The notes under the pieces are model-generated. The model ran no database searches, had not been told where the DNA came from, and saw nothing but the letters and a program-made list of their open reading frames with translations. A DNA stretch of 26,491 nt from Bacteroidales bacterium (GTDB lineage Bacteria > Bacteroidota > Bacteroidia > Bacteroidales > UBA932): the NCBI GenBank assembly GCA_017617475.1, contig JAFZWC010000004.1, positions 1-26,491 on the forward strand. Reading direction: 5' to 3'. How positions within the stretch are numbered: the stretch's first letter is position 1; the number at the start of each line of letters is the position of its first letter. A program made the translations under genes and the position numbers. This document shows positions 15,759-22,379 of the stretch, piece after piece.

Positions 15759-17048
15759 ATGGCGGTTTCCAGAAAAAAAGGCTGGCTGGCCCTGAGTCCG
15801 CTGCTGGTATTCCTTTGCATTTACGTGGTGGCGTCCCTGCTGGCACGGGATTTTTACAAGGTGCCGGTGGCGGCGGCCTTCATCATTGCGTCGGCCTATG
15901 CCCTTTTGATAACGCGCTCGGTTTCCAGGACCGACGACAAGATTGCCATCTTTTCCAGAGGCGCGGGCAACAAGAATGTGCTGCTCATGATCTGGATCTT
16001 TGTGCTGGCGGGCGCGTTTGCGGCCACGGCCAGGGACATTGGCGCCATTGACGCCACGGTGAACGCCACGCTGCACATCCTGCCCGGGAAACTCATCTAC
16101 GCCGGCCTTTTCCTGGCGGCCTGCTTCATCTCCATGGCCATAGGTACGTCTGTGGGGACCATTGTAGCGCTGGTGCCCATTGCCACGGGTATAGCGGCCG
16201 AGACGGGGATAGGCGTTCCTTTCATTACGGCCATCATTGTGGGCGGGGCTTTCTTTGGGGACAATCTTTCGTTCATTTCCGACACCACCGTGGCGGCCAC
16301 CAAAAGCCAGGCCTGCTCCATGAAGGACAAGTTCCGCGTGAACCTTTGGATTGCTGCGCCTGCGGCTATTCTGGTGGCGGCGCTCTATGTGGTCCTGGGC
16401 CTGTCCGTTGAGGCCGTGCCGGCTGCTGCGCCGGTGGAATGGCTTAAGCTTATCCCTTACCTGCTGGTGATTGGCCTGGCGCTGGCGGGGATGAACGTGG
16501 TGACGGTGCTGTCTTTGGGTATTGGCGTAAACGGCGTCCTGGGCGCCTGCACCGGGGCGTTTGACTTTGTGGGCTGGATGGCTTCCATCGGCGCGGGGAT
16601 AGGCTCTATGGGTGAACTTATCATTGTCTCGCTGCTGGCTGGCGGCATGCTGGAGATTATCCGCTACAACGGCGGCATGGAATTCATCATCGATTCCCTT
16701 ACCCGGCACATTTCCGGCAAGCGGGCGGCGGGGCTTTCCATTGCGGCGCTGGTCTCGCTGGTGAATCTTTGTACCGCCAACAATACCATTGCCATCATTA
16801 CGGTGGGGCCGCTGGCCAAGGACATCACAGACCGCTTCGGCCTGGATCCGCGCAAGACGGCTTCCATTCTGGATACCTTCTCCTGTTTTGTGCAGGGGAT
16901 TATCCCTTACGGGGCGCAAATGCTTATGACGGCCGGCCTTTCAGGCGTCTCTGCGGCAGCCATCACCGGTAATCTCTACTATCCTTTTGCCCTGGGCATC
17001 ATTGCCTCGTTGTCCATATTGTTCCGTTTTCCCAGAAAATACTCGTAA
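15759..17048 (+). CDS. NhaC-family Na+/H+ antiporter-like protein
   Basis: This 429-residue polytopic inner-membrane protein has about eleven hydrophobic helices. The signature GGAFFGDNLSFISDTTVAATKSQ (about residues 161-183) is characteristic of NhaC-type antiporters of the ion transporter superfamily. A paired C-terminal repeat contains NLCTANNTIAIITVGPLAKDI and QGIIPYGAQMLMTAG. Characterised members exchange Na+ for H+; some relatives exchange malate/lactate or amino acids. It lies 4 bp after the secreted protein gene and 3 bp before the aldehyde dehydrogenase gene, so it is cotranscribed with both. Family is firm, substrate is not. Confidence 0.88.
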   Translation: MAVSRKKGWLALSPLLVFLCIYVVASLLARDFYKVPVAAAFIIASAYALLITRSVSRTDDKIAIFSRGAGNKNVLLMIWIFVLAGAFAATARDIGAIDATVNATLHILPGKLIYAGLFLAACFISMAIGTSVGTIVALVPIATGIAAETGIGVPFITAIIVGGAFFGDNLSFISDTTVAATKSQACSMKDKFRVNLWIAAPAAILVAALYVVLGLSVEAVPAAAPVEWLKLIPYLLVIGLALAGMNVVTVLSLGIGVNGVLGACTGAFDFVGWMASIGAGIGSMGELIIVSLLAGGMLEIIRYNGGMEFIIDSLTRHISGKRAAGLSIAALVSLVNLCTANNTIAIITVGPLAKDITDRFGLDPRKTASILDTFSCFVQGIIPYGAQMLMTAGLSGVSAAAITGNLYYPFALGIIASLSILFRFPRKYS

Positions 17049-17051
17049 ATC

Positions 17052-18464
17052 ATGACAGAAGACACTATCCGTGAAATAGTTGAGGCGCAGCGCAGGTTTT
17101 TCCTGAGCGGTACAACCCTCCCGGTGAAATGGAGAATCCAGCAGCTCAAAAAGCTCAAGGCCGCCGTTTTGGCTTATGAGACCCAGTTTGAGGAGGCGCT
17201 GGCGCAGGATCTGGGCCGAAGCCAGGTAGAGGCCTATATCTGTGACATCGGCCCCATCATCATGGAGGTGAACGAGATGATTCACGGCCTGCGCCGATGG
17301 GCCCGTCCCGAGCGGCATTTCAGCGGCCTCATGTGCTTCCCCAGCACGGTTACCAAGGTTTATAAGATGCCTTATGGCGTGTCACTGGTCATAAGCCCCT
17401 TCAATTTCCCTATCCTTCTGACGCTCAGCGTTGTTGCGGCGGCCATCTGCGGCGGCAACACCGTGGTTATCAAGTCCAGTTCCAAGTCGGCGGCCTGCAC
17501 GGCGGTGCTCAAAAAGTTCTGCGCCCAGATTTTTCCTTCGGAATACGTTACCCTCATTGACGGCGGTCATGATGTGGCCGACATGTGCCTGGCGCAGCGC
17601 TTTGATAAGATTTTCTATACCGGGTCGCCCGCCGTGGGCAAGCATGTGATGACCCAGGCGGCCAGGAACCTCACCCCCGTCGCCCTTGAGCTTGGCGGTG
17701 AGACCGGCAACTGGGCCGTGGTGCGGAAGGATGCCAACCTGAAGGACGCCGCCAGGAAGATTGCCTTCTTCAAACTGCTCAATGCCGGGCAGATTTGCAT
17801 CAACGTGAACCAGATAGCCGTAGCCCGGGAAGTGGCCGATTCTTTCTTGGAAGAACTGAAGCAGGCTTTCGTGTCCCAGATTGGAGAGCGTCCCTGGGAA
17901 AACCCCGAATATCCCAAACTCATCACGGCCCGCGCTTATGACAAATGCGCCGCCCAGGCCGACGAATACCGGGACCGTATAGTTTTTGGCGGTACCGGAG
18001 ACCGGGATGCCCAGCGTTACGCGCCCACCGTCATTTACCCCGTGGACATCAATGAGCCCATTGTGCAGACGGAGCTGTTCTGCCCGCTGCTGCCTGTAGT
18101 TCCGTTCAAGGATGAGGAGGTGGACGCCCTGATGGAGACCATTGCCCGGCGGGAACACCCCCTGGCCATGTACCTGTTTACCAGGGACATGAAATGGGCC
18201 AACCGCGTCATGCAAACCCAGCAGTACGGCGGCGGATGCATCAACGAGGTGTGCCTGCACATGATGGTCAAGGGCGTTCCCTTCAACGGCACCGGCCACT
18301 CCGGCATGGGCGCCTACCACGGCGAGTGGGGCTTTCGTGAATTCACCCACCCCCAGACCGTCCTGAAAGGCCGGACCGTCTTCAATCTCCCGCTCCGCGA
18401 GCACCCGTACAGCGGTAAGATTGCCCAAGTCAAACTGCGCCTTCTCCGCCTGATGGAGCGCTGA
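17052..18464 (+). CDS. Aldehyde dehydrogenase, class-3-like
   Basis: This 470-residue NAD(P)+-dependent aldehyde dehydrogenase is of the short class-3 type (about 455 residues, lacking the N-terminal extension). Visible motifs are ISPFNFP (114-120) for cofactor and oxyanion contacts, YTGSPAVGK (189-197) in the Rossmann fold, the general base E213 in ALELGG, and the nucleophile C249 in NAGQIC. After ELGG the usual K-x-P is replaced by ETGN, which departs from the typical family sequence. A C-terminal basic tail (KIAQVKLRLLRLMER) may associate with the membrane, as in some class-3 enzymes. It is the last gene of the run; no terminator is evident after it. Confidence 0.93.
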   Translation: MTEDTIREIVEAQRRFFLSGTTLPVKWRIQQLKKLKAAVLAYETQFEEALAQDLGRSQVEAYICDIGPIIMEVNEMIHGLRRWARPERHFSGLMCFPSTVTKVYKMPYGVSLVISPFNFPILLTLSVVAAAICGGNTVVIKSSSKSAACTAVLKKFCAQIFPSEYVTLIDGGHDVADMCLAQRFDKIFYTGSPAVGKHVMTQAARNLTPVALELGGETGNWAVVRKDANLKDAARKIAFFKLLNAGQICINVNQIAVAREVADSFLEELKQAFVSQIGERPWENPEYPKLITARAYDKCAAQADEYRDRIVFGGTGDRDAQRYAPTVIYPVDINEPIVQTELFCPLLPVVPFKDEEVDALMETIARREHPLAMYLFTRDMKWANRVMQTQQYGGGCINEVCLHMMVKGVPFNGTGHSGMGAYHGEWGFREFTHPQTVLKGRTVFNLPLREHPYSGKIAQVKLRLLRLMER

Positions 18465-18473
18465 AACCCGGAA

Positions 18474-18656
18474 TTACTGCACGTTCACCATGAGCTCCAG
18501 CGTTTCGCTGGTTCCGTCAGTGAGCGTATAGGAAGCGGTGATGGTATGTTTGCAGAAGAAGCCCTCAAAATTGACATCAAGGCTGCCTAAATTGACATCG
18601 ACCGTCCGCTGCATTTGGGTCCGGTCTCCAAGAATGTGACCAAAAGACCAAAAAGA
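18474..18656 (-). pseudogene. 3' remnant of a secreted/repeat-type protein gene
   Basis: The minus strand is open for about 60 codons ending at TAA 18474-18476. It encodes a beta-rich tail with a short internal near-repeat (DVNLGSLDVNFEG) and the ending SYTLTDGTSETLELMVNVQ, like the C-terminus of a Bacteroidales surface protein or Ig-like domain. The frame is closed upstream by a stop that overlaps the end of the AraC-type gene. The only internal ATG (18612-18614) would give 46 residues. It is probably the 3' end of a gene whose 5' part has been deleted. A genuine small protein is possible but less likely. Confidence 0.4.
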
Positions 18657-20375
18657 TTAAAGATTCTGCCGATATTCGGTAGGGGTCATGCCGAACTGGC
18701 GCTTGAACTGGTCGCGGAAGGTTGCAGGGGTAAAGCCGACGTTTTCCGCGATTTCGCTCAGTGACATTTCTGGTTCTTCCCGCAGCATGCGGACGGCATC
18801 CTCCAGGCGCATGGTATTGATATAGGTCGTGAAGGACTGTCCGTTGGCATGGACGGCCAGAAGGTCGCTCAGGGTGCGGCGGCTGATGTCGAAGCGGTCC
18901 AGGATATCCTGCCGCTGGAGGGATTGGTTGGCGTAGAGTTTCTCTTTGCGGATAATACCGTCGATGAGGTTGAACAGTTCCGGGTTGGGGGCGGGCGTGG
19001 CGGAGGCTTTTTGTGCCTCGGCCTGCTCGTTAATCATGCGCACAAGGGCGCGGTTTTTCTCGTTGATTTTGTGTCGCTGTGCTGCAAAGTAATAAGTAAC
19101 TCCTGCGGCAATCAGCATAAGAACAAGGATGGCAATGATGATAACGTCTTTCCGTGCCGCCTTGATTTCCGCATTCTTTATCTTGCGGTCTTGCTCCTGG
19201 GCGTGGTACTTGGCGGCGTACTCCTGGGCGTCACTCTCTTGCAGTTGCCGGTTCAGCTCTTTCTGGAGAGCGGCATAGCGGTTCATATAGGCCAGCGCTT
19301 CTGCGGGCTTTCCCTGAGCTGTTGCGGCATCGGCCCGGTCCTTCAGGATGAGGGTGTAGTTCTCATTCAAGGTATCGGCGCCCATCCTTGCTTCCACTTC
19401 TGCGTAAATGGAAAGGAGTTTGTCCCATTCTCCCAGAGCCTTCCAGGCGGGGGCAATCATCACGCGGCCTCCATAACCCTTGCCATAGTCCGACTGTTCA
19501 AAGCGGGCCAGATATTTACGGGCTTCTTTGATTTCGGGTGGGGTTTTGCGCGCATACGCTCTAGCCAGGAACCCCCAGGCCTGTGCCTTGTAGAATTTGC
19601 AGTATCGTTCGCGGTCTTCGGGAATGGGCGGCAGGCGGAAACTGTCCTCGGCATAGGCCGAGGGATGTTTTTCATAGTTTTCCAGTTTCTTCACGATGGC
19701 CTCGGCCTCCGGGATGATGGCGTCGAAGTTGCCGTCCTCGTCCAGAACGGTGATCTTGCGCTTGCGAGCCACGATGCCGGCGTCCAGCCGGTCTATGCTG
19801 AGGGGGCTGGCATCCAGGGCCTTGATAACCTGGTCCAGTTTGGCCAGACCCTCGTCGTGGCGGCCCAGGTAAGTCATCACGTCGCCAATCTCGGCCTCCA
19901 TCCGCAGCGCCTCCGTCTCATGTCCCCACTGACGGTTCAGATTGGCCAGTTCCGTGGCATAGATGAGCCAGTGCTCATAGTCTCTTTTCCTGCGGTAGGA
20001 GTCCATCATCAGTTGGAGGACGTTGCTGCGGTTGTCGACCGTAGAAACAGTGGTGGCGCGGGTGGAATCCCGTTGCAGCAGGTCCTGACAGAGGGCGAGA
20101 GCCTCGTCCAGGCGGTGGTCTACAGGAGAGTGTGCATATACCTTGGCGCGGAGATAATCGGCTTCAAAGGCATCTACATTGCCCACAATGAGGGCCGAGT
20201 CTATGATGGCGATCGCTCGTTCCGGGTTCGTGCCGTAGGTGAGCATGGCAGATCGTGCGGTATACAGCGTATCTGACGCTTGAGGGATATGATTCGAAGG
20301 CCGCTTACCATCCTTCGCACATCCCCCAAGCACCAGTATTGCGCAAAATAATATTTGGAGACAACTAACCCTCAT
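18657..20375 (-). CDS. Membrane-anchored TPR-AraC family transcriptional regulator
   Basis: The 572-residue product starts with a lipoprotein-like signal (VLGGC, Cys19). A helical TPR-like region of about 380 residues follows, presumably periplasmic. One membrane helix lies at about 410-432 (VIIIAILVLMLIAAGVTYYF). A basic coiled linker leads to a C-terminal AraC/XylS DNA-binding domain (about 470-572), with SRRTLSDLLAVHANGQSF as the first helix-turn-helix and LSEIAENVGFTPATFRDQFKRQFGMTP as the second. This is the Bacteroidetes TPR-TM-AraC architecture, in which an outside sensor drives a DNA-binding domain directly. I start at ATG 20375, which places the signal peptide first; the longer frame (20423) runs through the upstream gene. 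It overlaps that small gene by 11 bp. Confidence 0.85.
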   Translation of the reverse strand: MRVSCLQILFCAILVLGGCAKDGKRPSNHIPQASDTLYTARSAMLTYGTNPERAIAIIDSALIVGNVDAFEADYLRAKVYAHSPVDHRLDEALALCQDLLQRDSTRATTVSTVDNRSNVLQLMMDSYRRKRDYEHWLIYATELANLNRQWGHETEALRMEAEIGDVMTYLGRHDEGLAKLDQVIKALDASPLSIDRLDAGIVARKRKITVLDEDGNFDAIIPEAEAIVKKLENYEKHPSAYAEDSFRLPPIPEDRERYCKFYKAQAWGFLARAYARKTPPEIKEARKYLARFEQSDYGKGYGGRVMIAPAWKALGEWDKLLSIYAEVEARMGADTLNENYTLILKDRADAATAQGKPAEALAYMNRYAALQKELNRQLQESDAQEYAAKYHAQEQDRKIKNAEIKAARKDVIIIAILVLMLIAAGVTYYFAAQRHKINEKNRALVRMINEQAEAQKASATPAPNPELFNLIDGIIRKEKLYANQSLQRQDILDRFDISRRTLSDLLAVHANGQSFTTYINTMRLEDAVRMLREEPEMSLSEIAENVGFTPATFRDQFKRQFGMTPTEYRQNL

Positions 20376-20577
20376 CCCGGATTTCCCAATGGATTTGTTC
20401 TGCAGCAGAGAGAATCTCGCCAATCACCGTCTCTTTCTCTTCATCAGGAATAAAACTCCACTGCCCTATGGCCGCATAAAGGGCAGGATTGTGTGCCTTG
20501 ACCTTTTCCACGATGCGATTGGCCCAATTATCCCGGACCGCAGACGGAACAAGCTTTAGCAACCGCTCGGGTATCAT
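20365..20577 (-). CDS. Small hypothetical protein overlapping the TPR-AraC gene
   Basis: This 70-residue charged helical protein starts at ATG 20577 (MIPERLLKLVPSAVRDNWAN) and ends in IHWEIRDEG. An in-frame GTG and TTG upstream could extend it to at most 87 residues. It has no signal peptide or membrane helix and I recognise no family. Its stop lies 11 bp inside the start of the regulator gene in another frame, so the two are probably translationally coupled. It may modulate the regulator's DNA-binding part in the cytoplasm, which is inference from position only. Coding character is plausible but not proven. Confidence 0.55.
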   Translation of the reverse strand: MIPERLLKLVPSAVRDNWANRIVEKVKAHNPALYAAIGQWSFIPDEEKETVIGEILSAAEQIHWEIRDEG

Positions 20578-20729
20578 ACTCTTGATGGTATTCTTCTGAT
20601 TCACAATGCTTGGCTTTGTTAATTGCAAACGAAGATAATAAAAAACACAATTACTTTACCCCCCCCCTATGCACGATTTTGGCACAGAGCCAAATCCATG
20701 CGTGGATACGGTGGGGGTTTTTGCTCCTG

Positions 20730-20751
20730 ATGTTTACCAAATGTTTACCAA
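20730..20751 (+). repeat. Tandem 11-bp direct repeat
   Basis: ATGTTTACCAA occurs twice without a gap (20730-20740 and 20741-20751). Such short tandem or spaced repeats can be recombinase- or regulator-binding sites. No recombinase gene is nearby. Confidence 0.7.
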
Positions 20752-20771
20752 GTAAAGAAAAAACGCCCTCT

Positions 20772-20856
20772 AGTCCGAGGCCGTCCAGGCCACCTACGAG
20801 TACCTGTACCAGACCCGCCTGGTAGAATTCTACCGCGGCGGCGCGCTGGTGCTGTA
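20772..20856 (+). pseudogene. C-terminal remnant of an unidentified protein gene
   Basis: Directly after a TAG (20770-20772) the frame reads about 27 codons with strong coding character (EAVQATYEYLYQTRLVEF, then YRGGALVL) and stops at TAG. Nothing upstream continues the frame and there is no start codon, so this is a severed 3' end. The family is not recognised. Nine-base inverted repeats CGCCCTCTA (20763-20771) and TAGAGGGCG (20855-20863) flank it, and an 8-bp hairpin (20857-20881) follows. Confidence 0.4.
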
Positions 20857-20881
20857 GAGGGCGGCGAAATACACCGCCCTC
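20857..20881 (+). other. GC-rich hairpin after the remnant
   Basis: GAGGGCGG (20857-20864) pairs perfectly with CCGCCCTC (20874-20881) around a 9-nt loop. There is no T-tract, so an intrinsic terminator is unlikely. It may be the conserved 3' end of the decayed gene. Confidence 0.5.
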
Positions 20882-20893
20882 CTCACCTGGGCT

Positions 20894-20940
20894 TGCAACG
20901 TATAACGCACTTTCGCGAGGAAAGTGCGTTATTGCTTACA
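20894..20940. repeat. REP-like palindrome, copy 1
   Basis: The core is a perfect 13-bp stem (20902-20914 with 20920-20932) around the loop GCGAG, preceded by TGCAACGT. The head TGCAACGTATAACGCAC recurs in the next element with two base changes, which suggests a dispersed palindromic repeat family. Confidence 0.6.
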
Positions 20941-20946
20941 TCGACA

Positions 20947-20993
20947 TGCAACGTACAACGCGCTTTTCGGCCTTTTCCGCGTTACAGGTTGCA
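20947..20993. repeat. REP-like palindrome, copy 2
   Basis: TGCAACGTACAACGCG at the left faces CGCGTTACAGGTTGCA at the right, an inverted repeat of 16 bp with three mismatches around a T-rich centre. Its left half is nearly identical to the head of copy 1 (20894 onward). Confidence 0.6.
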
Positions 20994-21028
20994 TGAAGGT
21001 GCTGGACCAGGTCCATCAACCGGATTAA

Positions 21029-22369
21029 TTACTGGTAATATTCGATTACACGTCCCACGCGGGCAGGGATGCGCTGGCCTTTCTGCCAGGCCCCTTCGAT
21101 GGTTTCCGTGCGGCGAATCCAGTTGCCGCGGGTATCGTAGAAGTATTTGTCGTAGCTGTCCCAGTACACCTGGTCTGTGGAATAAAAGGCGTGTTTACGC
21201 TCGGTGACGTCGGCGTTGGCGTTGTACTTCCAGCGGGACCACAGTTCCGGCAGCAGGCCCGAAGCCTCGGGCTCGTCACGGGTTTCGGTCACCAGTTCCC
21301 TGTCGTTGGGAAGGAAGGTGAAACGGACGTTCCCGTTTTCTTCGGACAAGGTGAGCGGCATCCCGTTGGACGCATAAGTGGCCGCAATGCCATATTCGGT
21401 GTTGCTTACAGGATAACCGCTCTCATATTGGACGTGGTAGGTATAAGCCTGAGGCTGCCCTTCCATGCCATTTTGGAAAGTTTCGGTGACGGTGAGGTTG
21501 CCGTCCGAACCGAATTCGAAGGTATAATCGGCCTTTTCATAATAATAGGGTGAGTTGTCCAAATAATGGATGGCCGACAAGTCTTTGAAGATGGTGAGCG
21601 GGTAATCCTTGCCGCTTACGTAGATGGGAACCCAGTTGAACGGGTCGGTAGGGACGAGTTTCCCCGTGTTGCCATATTCGAACGTAAATGTGAAATTGCC
21701 GTCACCGGAGACCTTCTTCGCGAGGCGACCCTTGCTGTCATATTCGTACAGCCAGCGCTCCTCCACCGTATTTTCGTCCAGATTATGATACTCTTCTTTT
21801 ACCAAATGGCCGGCTTCATCATAATAGTATTTATAGAAGGTAGTGTAGTGGTCTTCATAGATGGACTTCACAGGACCGCGGAGGCCGGCTTTTTCCCGGT
21901 CGGTGCGTTCCCAGTAATTGGTGGCGAACCAGGATTCGGCCGCCTTGGCGCCGCCAAACAGGCTTTGGTTCACCGTAAGCGTGGAGACGCTGGTGCCGGA
22001 TTTCAGGGAAATGGTAGCGGTACGGACATCGGCCGTCCCGTTGTCGTTCACCATGATCTGAAGCACGTCACCGCCGGTTCCGGAGGTCGGTTTTACCGTG
22101 CACCAGGAAGCCGATGACTCGGCGGTCCACGCCTGGTTGTAATCATCCCCTTTATGAAGGGTAAACTGGATCCGGACGGTATCTTTGTCGCAAGGCATAT
22201 CGAATGCGGAATCGCCGCTCATCCAGCTCACCGTCACGTCTCCCTCCTTGTTCTTGTCCTCACCCGGCTGCTGATGGTCGGGCTGCTGATTATCGGGTTC
22301 CTGCTTGTTCTGCGGGCCGCATGCAAATGCCGCCAGCAAAGAAAGTACTAAGAATTTCGCGTTTTTCAT
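21029..22369 (-). CDS. BACON-domain lipoprotein with YD-like repeats
   Basis: This 446-residue lipoprotein has signal MKNAKFLVLSLLAAFAC with lipid-anchored Cys17 and a Q/P/D-rich linker (20-42) typical of surface-exposed Bacteroidetes lipoproteins. Residues about 50-135 form a BACON domain (SASWCTVKPTSGTGGDVLQI, then TATISLKSGTSVSTLTVNQ), associated with carbohydrate or mucin binding. The remainder has several YD/RHS-like beta-hairpin repeats (YYDEAGHLVKEE, YEYDSKGRLAKK, FEFGSDGNLTV, YDTRGNWIRRTE). Its ligand is unknown. The gene lies 10 bp after the propeller-AraC regulator gene on the same strand, so it is probably cotranscribed with it. Confidence 0.85.
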   Translation of the reverse strand: MKNAKFLVLSLLAAFACGPQNKQEPDNQQPDHQQPGEDKNKEGDVTVSWMSGDSAFDMPCDKDTVRIQFTLHKGDDYNQAWTAESSASWCTVKPTSGTGGDVLQIMVNDNGTADVRTATISLKSGTSVSTLTVNQSLFGGAKAAESWFATNYWERTDREKAGLRGPVKSIYEDHYTTFYKYYYDEAGHLVKEEYHNLDENTVEERWLYEYDSKGRLAKKVSGDGNFTFTFEYGNTGKLVPTDPFNWVPIYVSGKDYPLTIFKDLSAIHYLDNSPYYYEKADYTFEFGSDGNLTVTETFQNGMEGQPQAYTYHVQYESGYPVSNTEYGIAATYASNGMPLTLSEENGNVRFTFLPNDRELVTETRDEPEASGLLPELWSRWKYNANADVTERKHAFYSTDQVYWDSYDKYFYDTRGNWIRRTETIEGAWQKGQRIPARVGRVIEYYQ

Positions 22370-22379
22370 ATGGGTATTT

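Larger units (their letters stand above)
20629..21028. other. 400-bp non-coding scar between regulator and lipoprotein genes
   Basis: No intact gene is seen here. In order it holds a run of nine C (20659-20667), a small hairpin TTTGGC/GCCAAA (20678-20694), an exact tandem duplication of an 11-mer (20730-20751) and a short coding remnant (20772-20856). The remnant is flanked by 9-bp inverted repeats. Two REP-like palindromes follow (20894-20940 and 20947-20993), then an odd palindrome TGGACCAGGTCCA (21003-21015). The mixture suggests remains of a mobile or recombined segment. Confidence 0.6.

Noticed and set aside
15678..16919. 413-codon minus-strand frame opposite the NhaC-like gene
   Set aside because: The product is extremely His/Arg/Gln-rich, the complement of a hydrophobic membrane protein, and is not a real gene.
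18497..18511. Hairpin CCAGCG-TTT-CGCTGG as a terminator for the aldehyde dehydrogenase gene
   Set aside because: The stem is only 6 bp, has no T-tract and lies within the coding remnant on the other strand.
18849..20276. 475-codon plus-strand frame opposite the TPR-AraC gene
   Set aside because: It is an antisense shadow; the minus-strand gene shows a clear AraC domain and membrane helix.
20894..20993. CRISPR array suggested by repeated TGCAACGTA units
   Set aside because: There are only two copies, each is itself a palindrome, spacing is irregular and no cas genes are present.
21003..21015. Palindrome TGGACCAGGTCCA as an operator or recombination site
   Set aside because: It is short, single-copy in the window and lies downstream of the lipoprotein stop; nothing supports a role.
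20893..21207. 104-codon plus-strand frame crossing the palindromes
   Set aside because: It runs through REP-like repeats into the antisense of the lipoprotein gene, so coding is implausible.
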